Below, piece after piece: positions 34,427 through 41,909 of a stretch of DNA of 64,000 nucleotides (positions within the stretch are counted from its first letter, which is position 1; every line of letters begins with the position of its first letter). Under the pieces are notes generated by a model that saw only the letters and a list, made by a program, of their open reading frames with translations, had not been told where the DNA came from and searched no databases. The position numbers and the translations under genes are program-made. The stretch is from CAIZQW01 sp942493055 (GTDB taxonomy: Bacteria > Verrucomicrobiota > Kiritimatiellia > RFP12 > UBA1067), in assembly GCA_942493055.1 (NCBI GenBank), contig OW818680.1, positions 4,836,001 through 4,900,000 on the forward strand, read 5' to 3'.

Positions 34427-35206
34427 ATGAAAATACTACATATAGTTGCTGCGATGCCGCCGGAGAGCGGGGTGGCGGCGGTAGCGACGCGGCTGGCAGT
34501 TGAGCAGCAGGGCCTCGGGTGTGAGGTGTGTGTGGCGACGACTGAAGTGGGAAAAGTAGCAGTTGACAGTAGCAGTCGGCAGTTGGAAGGGCGAACCCCT
34601 CGCCAGGGCGAGGCAGACCCTGAGCAGAACATCGAACATCCGCCTTCGCAATGCCTACGGCGGACAGGTCGAACATCGAACATTGAACATCCGCCTTCGC
34701 GAATACGGCTACGGCGGACAGGTCGAACATCGGACATCGAACATTTAACTGGAGAGAGGAATGTGCGGGTGGTGACGTTTCGACGGAACTGGCCGCACTT
34801 TTTGTGTTTTTCGTGGGGGATGCTGTTGGGATTGGGCAAGATGGTGAAGGATGTGGATGTGGTGCATGTGCATTCGAACTGGACCTTTCCTGTATGGTGG
34901 GGGGCATGGCTGGCGCTGAGACACCAGAAGACGTTGGTGATGAGTCCGCATGGCTGCCTCGACCCTGTAAGACTGAAGCACTCGGGGTGGAAGAAAAGGT
35001 TAGTGGGGTGGATCGACCGATGGCTGCTCAGGCGGGCGAGCGTCATACATGCCACGTGTGAGGAGGAGGCGGGCTGGATACAGCCATTTCTAAAGTTCGA
35101 GCCGACTTCGCTTGCAGCTACGCCGAGCCAGGGAAGTTCTAAAGTTCTAAATTTGAGGGGGCCGAAGATTGTCGTGATTCCGAATGGAGTTGAAGAAGTG
35201 CATTAG
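34427..35206 (+). CDS. Truncated GT4 glycosyltransferase (N-terminal domain only) riddled with repeats
   Basis: A 259-codon frame containing only the first GT-B domain: 'ILHIVAAMPPESGVAAVATRLAVEQQGLG', 'DVVHVHSNWTFPVWW', 'LVMSPHGCLDPVRL', 'SVIHATCEEE' and the interdomain 'KIVVIPNGVEE', where it stops. The C-terminal donor-binding domain is missing. An in-frame block of about 63 residues (34557-34746; families E, D, B, G) and a second one (35087-35156, A-I-A) interrupt it. Probably non-functional alone. The gene at 41910-42923 holds exactly the missing kind of C-terminal domain. Confidence 0.8.
   Translation: MKILHIVAAMPPESGVAAVATRLAVEQQGLGCEVCVATTEVGKVAVDSSSRQLEGRTPRQGEADPEQNIEHPPSQCLRRTGRTSNIEHPPSRIRLRRTGRTSDIEHLTGERNVRVVTFRRNWPHFLCFSWGMLLGLGKMVKDVDVVHVHSNWTFPVWWGAWLALRHQKTLVMSPHGCLDPVRLKHSGWKKRLVGWIDRWLLRRASVIHATCEEEAGWIQPFLKFEPTSLAATPSQGSSKVLNLRGPKIVVIPNGVEEVH
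34557..34746 (+). repeat. In-frame composite repeat block (families E, D, B, G)
   Basis: In order: E (CAGTAGCAGTCGGCAGTT), D (CCCCTCGCCAGGGCGAGGCA), B (AACATCGAACATC), G (CGCCTTCGC...CTACGGCGGACAGGTC), B, G, B. All are read through in one frame, adding about 63 residues (for example RTPRQGEADPEQN and RRTGRTSDIEH) between two strands of the glycosyltransferase. Confidence 0.9.
35087..35156 (+). repeat. Composite A-I-A repeat inside the truncated glycosyltransferase
   Basis: The same layout as in capG (19048-19122). The 35-base element I is identical to the capG copy by eye, and the encoded FEPTSLAATPSQGSSKVL is also identical. Confidence 0.9.
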
Positions 35207-35398
35207 TTCGTTAGTGCGTTCGTTCATTAGTTGGGGCGGGAGAAGGACGCAAAGACTGGAAGACTATAAGACTCCAAGGGTCTTGAAGGTCCTGCGTCTC
35301 ACTTTTTGAGTCTTGGTGTCTTATCGTCGTGGTGTCCTCGATTTGACAAAGTTTATCCAGTTTATAATATTCTTGTAATATCGATAAGATTAGTATAA
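35207..35398. other. Gap with short repeats and an imperfect hairpin
   Basis: Near 35212-35234 there is a short-period repeat (TTAGTTCGTTAGTGCGTTCG). Near 35252-35325 the sequence AAGACTGGAAGACTATAAGA and later GAGTCTTGGTGTCTTA form an imperfect inverted pair. The rest is A+T-rich with no gene. Confidence 0.5.
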
Positions 35399-35557
35399 CT
35401 GGGGCGCCAGGTGACATCCTTGGGGCCAACTCGCAATCAATTGATTTCTAAAGGTATGATTTGGAGCCCAGGACATGGAGACACCGCCTTTACTGTTCCA
35501 CTTTTTGATGAATTTATGCGGCGAATCATGCCGAAAGATGATTGGAAGACGGGGTAA
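35399..35557 (+). pseudogene. C-terminal remnant of an AAA-type ATPase
   Basis: An open stretch of about 52 codons with no plausible upstream body reads 'TRNQLISKGMIWSPGHGDTA' then 'FTVPLFDEFMRRIMP' and stops at TAA (35555-35557). This is typical of the extreme C-terminus of AAA-family ATPases of the archaeal/COG1672 type (R-QLI-KG-I-SP--G--AFTVPLFDEF-RR). The frame is closed by a TAA just before 35399. The ATP-binding part is absent, so it is a decayed fragment. Confidence 0.65.
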
Positions 35558-35635
35558 CCTCTGATAGGCGCCGGGATGCCCGAGATGTATAGATTACGAA
35601 ATGGCTTCGTTTTCGTCATGTGGAGGTGACGGTTT

Positions 35636-36763
35636 ATGACTGTTCAAAAGACAATTTTTGATTTTATAAGCGAGTTGAAAAACTTTTCGTATGAATTGGA
35701 TTCCGTGGATCCTGTGTGGAAGATCCTCTTTCCGGATAAGGACGGCAACTGGCAGCATATACGCGTCTCGCAATACAGGGATGCCTTTTACATGGCGCCG
35801 ATCAATGGTAAATGCGGCATCTTGGAGGTGAAGCCCGAAAAACAGGTGGGGCTTATGAACAGCTCGGGCCTTTTTTCTTACACGGACGATTCCTGGGAAA
35901 AGGCATGGGAGCCGCTCGTTGTCGCCGCACGTCAGTGGTTGCGCGTGGCGCGCAAGGATTGGCTTAAGGCCAGCCAGCGGGTGTGGGCTGAATACCCTTT
36001 GAAGTATCGTTACGGAGCGGTTCCTCATGCGCTGGTACGGGAGGCTCGGCCCGATTTCTTTCGTTTGGATAAGGAAGTTGGCGTGGCAAACACCCGCAGA
36101 TTGGCGCGTCTGGTAGAGGAAGGGTTCTTCAGAAAAAGTGAGCAGACGGAAGTGTCGGCGTTAACCGCGAAGGAGTATTTTCGTTACTGTAAAATAGCGT
36201 ACATCGCGGGGCGGCGGAAGGATGAGACCCCTGTTGACGCTTCGCTGTCGGGACGAGAGTTGTATAAACAATATGCTGATGGCCGACACGATGGCTTGCT
36301 GGATATTGATCCAAACTCAACACAGGAATTTGCTGATTGGATCGACCGGAAGCATCCTAAACGAGGTATCGGTGGTCATCCGTGGGAGATCAAACGGGGT
36401 GGCAATACGACGCATATCGACCTTTCAGTTTATCGCCCGTATGTCAGTAGTGCGGAGTTCAAGGTTGAACTTCGCGGTGAAGCGTTAAGTCGGCTGTCGG
36501 AGACGATACGGATGTTTCTCGCGATACAGAAGGAGGGGCTTCCCATCTCGCTCGCTGATCCGGAGGGTGTCCGTAAACGACTCCTCGCGCAGGATCATTT
36601 AGGGATCGTGCCCGCGTATGAAACGTTGCACCGGGCCAATCAGCATTTCACTAAAGAGCAGGGGGTCTATGATGTCCTGCATTATGATGACCTCGGGCGC
36701 GCAAAACGACGCCTTACACCGTTCATAACCTGGGAGCCGTTGCCGATCTTAAAAGCAGTGTAA
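35636..36763 (+). CDS. Conserved-looking protein of unknown function
   Basis: A 375-residue soluble protein. ATG follows GGAGGTGACGGTTT. The middle contains 'LTAKEYFRYCKIAYIA', 'LDIDPNSTQEFADWIDRKHP' and the striking 'GGHPWEIKRGGNTTHIDLSVY' region (about residues 241-261), which looks like a conserved catalytic or binding core with His and Asp/Glu residues. I cannot name the family. It stands between an ATPase remnant and a DUF4143-type ATPase in the disturbed part of the locus and is probably accessory cargo. No membrane segment or signal peptide. Confidence 0.65.
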   Translation: MTVQKTIFDFISELKNFSYELDSVDPVWKILFPDKDGNWQHIRVSQYRDAFYMAPINGKCGILEVKPEKQVGLMNSSGLFSYTDDSWEKAWEPLVVAARQWLRVARKDWLKASQRVWAEYPLKYRYGAVPHALVREARPDFFRLDKEVGVANTRRLARLVEEGFFRKSEQTEVSALTAKEYFRYCKIAYIAGRRKDETPVDASLSGRELYKQYADGRHDGLLDIDPNSTQEFADWIDRKHPKRGIGGHPWEIKRGGNTTHIDLSVYRPYVSSAEFKVELRGEALSRLSETIRMFLAIQKEGLPISLADPEGVRKRLLAQDHLGIVPAYETLHRANQHFTKEQGVYDVLHYDDLGRAKRRLTPFITWEPLPILKAV

Positions 36764-36780
36764 CGACTTAATGGCTCTAA

Positions 36781-36956
36781 TTAGTTGAAAAAGAAATTGG
36801 TGATCAACGAATTTAGCGAATAGAGCAGAGGGTTGTTTATCAACGAATTCAACGAATTTACCGAATTGAGAGTAGTGTAGGGGTTTTTCAAGATATTTAG
36901 TTCAATTCGTTTAATTAGTTGAAGAAGAGATTGGTGATCAACGAATTTAGCGAATG
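36781..36956. repeat. Cluster of family C arrays in both orientations
   Basis: At least four blocks: reverse (TAGTTGAAAAAG, 36781-36793), forward (ATCAACGAATTTAGCGAAT, 36801-36820), forward (TATCAACGAATTCAACGAAT, 36838-36867), reverse (TTCAATTCGTTTAATTAGTT, 36902-36922) and forward (36935-36955). Bases 36957-37007 carry a family D-like palindrome (CCCCGCGCCGGGGCGCGG). Confidence 0.85.
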
Positions 36957-37007
36957 GGGGTTGAAATCCCCGCGCCGGGGCGCGGCAGTCCCTAAGCTTT
37001 TGCCGAA

Positions 37008-37047
37008 TGACCAAATTTAGATAATTAGCATTGACCAAATTTGGTCA
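37008..37047. promoter_or_regulatory. Palindromic operator-like site upstream of the ATPase gene
   Basis: The half-site TGACCAAATTT occurs at 37008-37018 and again as the perfect 16-bp palindrome TGACCAAATTTGGTCA at 37032-37047, which ends 7 bases before the first ATG of the ATPase gene. This is the form of a dimeric repressor site. The cognate regulator is not evident, and autoregulation by the ATPase is possible but unsupported. Confidence 0.6.
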
Positions 37048-37054
37048 GTGATAT

Positions 37055-38416
37055 ATGATAAGGGCATTTATGAAAGAAGAATTTCAGATTCATAACCTTT
37101 TTCGCGAGTCACCGGACCGTTTCCTAAAGGAGGATCCCCATCTCAGGAGAGCTGCATTACAGCCATTTTCCTATAAGTCCCCCCTTGTGGATACTCCCGA
37201 ATTTTTAAAACCTGGCATCCTGATGGTCACAGGTGGACGTCAGGTCGGCAAGACGACATGCCTCAAGCAGTTTATGGCAAAGGTGCTTCAGGAGGGGCTC
37301 ATTAACCCTGAAAATTTGGCTTTCCTAGCAGGTGAGCTGATCAGAGATGATAGCGAATTACTCAGGGAAATGATGGCTGAGCGAAAGGACAAGCGCGGCT
37401 GGCAGATTATCGTTATTGATGAGATCAGTTACGTGAAGGACTGGGATAAGGCGGTAAAATTTCTCGCTGATGCGGGAAGCCTTGAAGAGGTGACGTTGAT
37501 CTTGACGGGATCGGACTGCGCAATTCTTCGGGACGCCATGAAACGATTCGCAGGTCGCCGCGGACCCTCGGCCCAGGTGGATTTCGTCTTTTACCCATTG
37601 TCCTTTCCAGAGACTGTGCTGATCAAGAATCCAGAATTAAGCGGACTGGTTGAAGCGTGCCGAGCGCATGAGGGGAGCTCAGTTTTGCCATCCTATCAGG
37701 AGCATGCGCAAAACCTGGAGTCACTCTTTGAAGAGTATCTTCTGCATGGAGGTTATCTGACAGCGATGGCTGATATGATGAGGACCGGAAGTATTGAGGC
37801 GTCAACCTATCGGACGTATTCGGATTGGTTACGAGGCGACATCCTGAAACATAATCGTCAGGAAAAGTATCTTCTGGAATTATTGCGAGGGGTCATGAAG
37901 CGGTATTCAACACAGATTTCCTGGGGTTCTTTGGCCAAGGAACTTTCGATTGAACATCATAAGACTGTCAGTGACTATGTCTGCATATTGGAGGATATGA
38001 ATGCACTGATCGTGCTTGAGGCATTAGCTGAACACAACTTGACTGCGGCACCTAAGAAGGCCAAGAAACTTTATTTTGAGGACCCCTTCATCTTTCATGC
38101 CGTTGAACGGATGCTTGGCAAGTCTGAACCTGATTGTACCTCTAAACTGGTCGAGACCATCGCGATTGCAGCGTTTAAACGGCGCTACGGAAAGACCTAT
38201 TATATCAAAGGTGATAAGGGTGAGGTGGATATTGCGTATGTAAAGGGCGAGTCTTTTTTCCCTGTTGAAATCAAATGGACAACGCAACTGCGTCCAGAGG
38301 ATTTAAAGCAGGTCATGGTGTATCAAAACAGCTTAATTCTGGGGCGTCAACGGTGTGCATCTCAGATTGCTCAAGTTCCGTGTCTACCTTTGGTCTACTA
38401 TTTACTCACGTTCTGA
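37055..38416 (+). CDS. AAA ATPase with DUF4143-type C-terminus
   Basis: A 453-residue protein: Walker A 'GGRQVGKTTCL' (residues 60-70), Walker B 'IIVIDEISYVKDW' (118-130), sensor-like 'LILTGSDCAILR', and a C-terminal nuclease-like/DUF4143 segment ending 'GEVDIAYVKGESFFPVEIKW', where E-VD...EIKW resembles a PD-(D/E)xK core. Such ATPases are widespread in anaerobes, with unclear function. ATG at 37055 gives the longest form; ATG at 37070 behind AAGGG is an equally good start. Confidence 0.85.
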   Translation: MIRAFMKEEFQIHNLFRESPDRFLKEDPHLRRAALQPFSYKSPLVDTPEFLKPGILMVTGGRQVGKTTCLKQFMAKVLQEGLINPENLAFLAGELIRDDSELLREMMAERKDKRGWQIIVIDEISYVKDWDKAVKFLADAGSLEEVTLILTGSDCAILRDAMKRFAGRRGPSAQVDFVFYPLSFPETVLIKNPELSGLVEACRAHEGSSVLPSYQEHAQNLESLFEEYLLHGGYLTAMADMMRTGSIEASTYRTYSDWLRGDILKHNRQEKYLLELLRGVMKRYSTQISWGSLAKELSIEHHKTVSDYVCILEDMNALIVLEALAEHNLTAAPKKAKKLYFEDPFIFHAVERMLGKSEPDCTSKLVETIAIAAFKRRYGKTYYIKGDKGEVDIAYVKGESFFPVEIKWTTQLRPEDLKQVMVYQNSLILGRQRCASQIAQVPCLPLVYYLLTF

Positions 38417-38435
38417 TGGGGCTTCACCAGTCACT

Positions 38436-38831
38436 ATGACCATCTGGATCAACAATCCGTTCGATTTTTTGCCTGGGGAGGGTGCCCGTCTCCAACGCTA
38501 TGGCTTGCTGTGCCGAGCTTTGGCCCAGGCAGGACATCAGGTGGTCTGGTGGACAAGCGACTGGAATCATTTGGAGAAAGCGAGAAGGGAAGTTCTAAAG
38601 TTCGAGCCGGCTTCGCTAAGAGCTACGCCGAGCCAGGGAAGTTCTAAAGTTCTAAAGTTGGGAGGAGAGATACGGCTGATCAAGACGATGCCGTATTTTA
38701 AGAATGTGGGACTGAGACGGCTGGTGAGCCATTGGCTTTATGCGAAAAGATGGGAAAGAATGGCGTTAGCGGAGCCCGAGCACCCTGATTTAATTCTCTG
38801 CAGCGCGCCCCCCTCAGTACAGGGTGGGTGA
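38436..38831 (+). CDS. GT4 glycosyltransferase, N-terminal part before a frameshift
   Basis: The ATG at 38436 begins 'TIWINNPFDFLPGEGARLQRYGLL', a GT4 acceptor-domain start. The frame ends early at 38829-38831 after 'LILCSAPPSVQGG'. Adding one base in the C6 run at 38808-38813 would give 'CSAPPLSTGWVMRRLCKRL' and join it to the next frame, which continues the same domain ('VIDVMDLWPETF'). So this is one gene with a -1 frameshift, real or from sequencing. An A-I-A repeat (38589-38661) sits in frame inside it. Confidence 0.8.
   Translation: MTIWINNPFDFLPGEGARLQRYGLLCRALAQAGHQVVWWTSDWNHLEKARREVLKFEPASLRATPSQGSSKVLKLGGEIRLIKTMPYFKNVGLRRLVSHWLYAKRWERMALAEPEHPDLILCSAPPSVQGG
38589..38661 (+). repeat. 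Composite A-I-A repeat inside the frameshifted glycosyltransferase
   Basis: A variant of the capG composite, encoding FEPASLRATPSQGSSKVLK. Element I differs from the capG copy at a few positions (GGCTTCGCTAAGAGC), so the copies have diverged. Confidence 0.9.
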
Positions 38832-39898
38832 TGCGGCGCCTCTGTAAACGCTTGAGGTGCAAGGGTGTCATTGATGTCATGGATCTCTGGCCTGAAACCT
38901 TTGAACGCGTGGTCCCTGCCTGGATGCTGTGGCCGCTGCGCTGGATGGCCAAACGCGTGTATCAGGGTGCGGACGGCATTTCAGCCGTGGGCGATAGTTA
39001 TCTAGCGGTGATCAGAGAGAAGTACCAGTCGGCAGTAGCAGTTGGCAGTAGAGAGGCAAGAGACAAGAGGAAAGAGGAAAGAACCCCGCGCCAGGGCGAA
39101 ACCCTTTGCCAGGGCAAAGCACACCCGGGCGAGAAGCCGATGTATCGCTGTTATCATGGAGTTGAGATGGAGGGGGAAGTTCTAAAGTTCGAGAGTTCTA
39201 AAGTTCTAAAGTTGGGAGAGAACACTGCCACTGCCCACTGCCCACTGCCACTGCCCACTGAAAACTTGAAACTGGTCTATGTGGGGAATATGGGGAAGGG
39301 ATATGATTTGGAGACGCTGGTGCGGGCTGTTTCGGAGATGATGGATGAGGGGTATGCGATTGGCTTGGATCTTGCCGGTCGTGGCGAGCAGGAGCCCTTC
39401 TTAAAAACCCTTGCAGAGGCAAAGAAGAACGCGATCTGTTTCCATGGCATGGTCTCCGGGGAGCAGCTTTATGCGTTGCTTCGGCAGGCAGATCTGGGAG
39501 TCGTCCCGATGTTCCCGAATACCAATGTCGCAGTTCCCTATAAATTGGCGGATTATGCAGTCTGTGGCTTGCCCATGGTCAACTCGCTGCTCGGGGAGAC
39601 GAGCGCCTTGCTAAAGCAGTATGCGTGTGGCTGGCAATATGAAGCGGGCTCTCTCGCCTCGCTGAAGCAGGCGCTGAAAGAGGTTTATGAGCTGAGGCAG
39701 CGCGAGGCCGCTGCGTTTGAAGCGCGAGGGCTAAATGCGAGGCGTTTGGCAGAGGAGTGCTTTGATTCAGAGCGCATTTATCCAGGGTTTGTCAGGTGGC
39801 TGGAGGCGTTGGGAGAGGGGAGAAGTTCTAAAGTTCTAAAGTTCGAGAGTTCTAAAGTGCTAAAGTCTGAAGACAGAACATCGAACATGCAACATTGA
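38828..39898 (+). CDS. GT4 glycosyltransferase, part after the frameshift, with repeat inserts
   Basis: It continues the domain begun at 38436: 'VIDVMDLWPETFERVVPAWML', 'YQGADGISAVGDSYLAVIREKY', C-domain 'LKLVYVGNMGKGYDLETLVRAV' and 'DLGVVPMFPNTNVAVPYKLADYAVCGLPMV', the donor site of the WbuB/Pse-type GT4 group. Between these lie about 75 extra residues from repeats (39029-39260; families E, D, A, E). The C-terminus 'SSKVLKFESSKVLKSED-RTSNMQH' with its stop is made of families A and B. The apparent GTG/ATG start at 38828 may not be used if the frameshift is an artefact. Confidence 0.8.
   Translation: MMRRLCKRLRCKGVIDVMDLWPETFERVVPAWMLWPLRWMAKRVYQGADGISAVGDSYLAVIREKYQSAVAVGSREARDKRKEERTPRQGETLCQGKAHPGEKPMYRCYHGVEMEGEVLKFESSKVLKLGENTATAHCPLPLPTENLKLVYVGNMGKGYDLETLVRAVSEMMDEGYAIGLDLAGRGEQEPFLKTLAEAKKNAICFHGMVSGEQLYALLRQADLGVVPMFPNTNVAVPYKLADYAVCGLPMVNSLLGETSALLKQYACGWQYEAGSLASLKQALKEVYELRQREAAAFEARGLNARRLAEECFDSERIYPGFVRWLEALGEGRSSKVLKFESSKVLKSEDRTSNMQH
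39029..39260 (+). repeat. In-frame repeats (families E, D, A, E)
   Basis: E at 39029-39052 (CAGTCGGCAGTAGCAGTTGG), a D variant at 39083-39135 (CGCGCCAGGGCG and TTTGCCAGGGCAAAG, each a small palindrome), A at 39177-39213 and reverse E at 39224-39258 (CACTGCCACTGCCCACTGCC). Confidence 0.85.
39822..39897 (+). repeat. Families A and B forming a gene 3' end
   Basis: Family A units (AGTTCTAAAGTTCTAAAGTT, then a GAG spacer and more units) followed by family B (AACATCGAACATGCAACATT). They encode the last about 25 residues and the stop of the glycosyltransferase. Confidence 0.85.
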
Positions 39899-39915
39899 AG
39901 CTAGAAGGAAAGAGA

Positions 39916-40593
39916 ATGTATACTTATTTTAAGCGTATCATGGATGTGGTGTTGTCTGGGATTGCGCTGCTGGTGCTTTCGCCGCTGCTCGTGCCGATAG
40001 CCCTTGCGCTGATGTGCACAGGCGAGCACTATGTCTTTTATTATCAGGAACGGATCGGCTATAAGAATAAGAAGTTCAAGATGATCAAGTTTGCGACGAT
40101 GCTCTTGAATTCGCCGAATATGACGGGCGGGCTGCATACCACGCGCAAGGATCCGCGTGTCCTGCCGTTCGGAGGCTTTTTGCGCAAGACGAAAATCAAT
40201 GAACTGCCGCAGCTCATCAACATCTTTAAGGGCGACATGAGCATTGTGGGGCCGCGTCCGCTGGTGGATAAGACCTTTGACCCGTATCCGGAGCATGTCA
40301 AGCAGGTGATCTACAATGTGCGCCCGGGTTTGACGGGCGTCGGCTCGATCGTCTTCCGGGATGAGGAGGAGATCCTCTCCAAATCTTCCATGCCTGTCAG
40401 CGAGTGCTATGCAAAGGTCATATCGCCTTACAAAGGTGCGCTGGAGTTGTGGTATCTGAAGAACATCTCCTTTGCGACAGACATGAAGCTCATCTTCCTG
40501 ACCGCCTGGGTGATTCTCTTTCCCAGGAGCGAATTAATGCATTTATTGCTACCACTCAGTGGTATCAATGACGAGGTTAAAAAAGAGAGATAG
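39916..40593 (+). CDS. Initiating sugar-1-phosphate transferase (bacterial sugar transferase family)
   Basis: The ATG at 39916 follows AGAAGGAAAGAG and gives 225 residues. A hydrophobic re-entrant helix (MDVVLSGIALLVLSPLLVPI) is followed by the catalytic domain: 'RIGYKNKKFKMIKFATM', 'DPRVLPFGGFLRKTKINELP', 'INIFKGDMSIVGPRPLV' and 'RPGLTGVGSI'. This matches PglC/WcaJ-type monotopic phosphoglycosyltransferases that load the first sugar on undecaprenyl phosphate at the inner membrane, and starts repeat-unit synthesis for the whole locus. Confidence 0.93.
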   Translation: MYTYFKRIMDVVLSGIALLVLSPLLVPIALALMCTGEHYVFYYQERIGYKNKKFKMIKFATMLLNSPNMTGGLHTTRKDPRVLPFGGFLRKTKINELPQLINIFKGDMSIVGPRPLVDKTFDPYPEHVKQVIYNVRPGLTGVGSIVFRDEEEILSKSSMPVSECYAKVISPYKGALELWYLKNISFATDMKLIFLTAWVILFPRSELMHLLLPLSGINDEVKKER

Positions 40594-40617
40594 ACTCGGA
40601 GCGGTTTTAATCTCGTA

Positions 40618-40667
40618 TTTGTGACCACCCTGTCCGCCGTAGCCGCGAAGGTGGATGTGGTCACAAA
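40618..40667. promoter_or_regulatory. GTGACCAC inverted repeat upstream of the epimerase gene
   Basis: TTTGTGACCAC (40618-40628) and GTGGTCACAAA (40657-40667) form an 11-bp stem. The loop is a family G repeat (GTCCGCCGTAGCCGCGAAGG). The same stem, with a very short loop, precedes the gene at 41910. Confidence 0.65.
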
Positions 40668-40677
40668 AAGGTAAGCG

Positions 40678-41838
40678 ATGAACATTTTAATTACAGGCGC
40701 GAATGGTTTTATCGGAACGAATGTCTCCCGCTATTTAACAGCGCAGGGGCTTGTGTGCCTCGCATTGGATATTGCAGGCGCGCCGGAGCAAGGGGCCTAC
40801 GCTGCGCGCTACACCTGGGATAAGCTTGAGGCGATCCCGTGGCGCGAGGTGGGTGCTGTCATTCATCTGGCCGGCAAGGCGCATGACACAAAGAATGCCA
40901 GTGATCCGCAGAGCTATTTCGATATCAACGTGGGGCTGACGAAAAAGATTTTGGAGGAATTCGCGAATGCGGGAGAAACCCCTCGCCAGGGCGAGGCAGA
41001 CCCTAGGCAAACCCCTCGCCAGGGCGAGGCAGACCCTAAGAGCGCAGGCCAAGTTTCGAGTTTCCAGTTTCCAGTTTCAGGCCTTTCCACGAAAGGGCAA
41101 AAGAAATTCATCTTCTTTAGCTCGGTCAAGGCTTGCGCGGACGCCGTCGACGGGGTGTTAACTGAGGAGCAGGCGCCGATGCCTCAAACACCCTACGGCA
41201 AGAGCAAGCTGGAGGCGGAAAAAGAAGTTCTAAAGTTCGAGAGTGCTAAAGTTCTAAAGTGCAATAGTCCGGATATGCAGCGTTCTGAAGCAGGAGAAGG
41301 CTTGTCAAATTTTAGAACTTTAGAACTTCAGAACTTTAGAACTTATATCCTGCGGCCCGCCATGATTCATGGGCCGGGGAATAAGGGGAACTTGAATTTG
41401 CTCTACAAGGTGATACAAAAGGGAATCCCGTGGCCGTTGGGCGCTTTTGAAAATCAGCGGTCGTTCACAAGCATTGAAAATGTATCGCGCGTGCTGGAGG
41501 CATTGATCAATAAGGATGTCGAGCCCGGGACCTATCAGGTTGCTGATGATGAGCCGTTGAGCACGAACCAGGTGATCGGGCTGATCGCGGAGTCGCTGGG
41601 GCGCGCCCCGAGGACCTGGAAGATCGCTCCCGGGCTCATGCGCCGCATCGCGCGAGTAGGCGATGTTTTGCACTTGCCGCTCAACAGCGAAAGGCTGAAG
41701 AAGCTCACGGAGTCGTACGTGGTCAGCAATCGCAAGCTCCTGAGGGCACTCGGCTGGCAGAAGATGCCGGTGAGCGCGCAAGAGGGCATGCGGGCGACCC
41801 TTATTGCGACCACACAGTGGTCGCAATGGAGTGATTAA
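40678..41838 (+). CDS. NAD-dependent sugar epimerase with repeat inserts
   Basis: A 386-residue extended SDR: 'ITGANGFIGTNVSRYL' (cofactor motif), 'VIHLAGKAHD', 'FIFFSSVKACAD', 'PYGKSKLEAE' (YxxxK), 'YILRPAMIHGPGNKGNL' and 'TYQVADDEPLSTNQVI'. It resembles WbpV/UDP-4-epimerase-type enzymes next to PglC-like genes. Two in-frame insertions (40962-41082, families F, D, D, L; and 41226-41343, forward A then reverse A) add about 75 residues. The C-terminal 'TTQWSQW' comes from a GACCACACAGTGGTC palindrome. Whether it still folds is unknown. Confidence 0.85.
   Translation: MNILITGANGFIGTNVSRYLTAQGLVCLALDIAGAPEQGAYAARYTWDKLEAIPWREVGAVIHLAGKAHDTKNASDPQSYFDINVGLTKKILEEFANAGETPRQGEADPRQTPRQGEADPKSAGQVSSFQFPVSGLSTKGQKKFIFFSSVKACADAVDGVLTEEQAPMPQTPYGKSKLEAEKEVLKFESAKVLKCNSPDMQRSEAGEGLSNFRTLELQNFRTYILRPAMIHGPGNKGNLNLLYKVIQKGIPWPLGAFENQRSFTSIENVSRVLEALINKDVEPGTYQVADDEPLSTNQVIGLIAESLGRAPRTWKIAPGLMRRIARVGDVLHLPLNSERLKKLTESYVVSNRKLLRALGWQKMPVSAQEGMRATLIATTQWSQWSD
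40962..41082 (+). repeat. In-frame repeats (F, D, D, L)
   Basis: F (GCGAATGCGGGAGAA), two D units about 34 bases apart (CCTCGCCAGGGCGAGGCAGA) encoding TPRQGEADPRQTPRQGEADP, then a TTTCCAG-unit array (41052-41080) encoding SSFQFPVSG. Confidence 0.9.
41226..41343. repeat. Facing family A arrays inside the epimerase gene
   Basis: Forward units at 41226-41261 (encode VLKFESAKVLKC) and reverse units at 41310-41343 (encode NFRTLELQNFRT), about 50 bases apart and in frame. The two arms could pair in the mRNA or the DNA. Confidence 0.9.
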
Positions 41839-41871
41839 AAAAGAGACGGGGCGCGCGGTTTTAAACACGGG

Positions 41872-41896
41872 TTTGTGACCACTGTGTGGTCACAAA
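41872..41896. promoter_or_regulatory. GTGACCAC palindrome upstream of a glycosyltransferase
   Basis: TTTGTGACCAC (41872-41882) pairs with GTGGTCACAAA (41886-41896). It is directly followed by AAAAGGAGG and the start codon at 41910, so it could hide or present the ribosome binding site or act as an operator. Also preceded, as at 40.6 kb, by GGTTTTAA. Confidence 0.65.
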
Positions 41897-41909
41897 AAGG
41901 AGGCACAGC

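Noticed and set aside
34251..35055. Long - strand frames (218-219 codons) opposite the truncated glycosyltransferase
   Set aside because: They exist because the repeats are stop-free in several frames; no domain features, and the + strand has clear GT4 motifs.
38808..38813. C6 run as a phase-variation tract
   Set aside because: Six bases is short for slipped-strand switching; a simple mutation or sequencing error is as likely.
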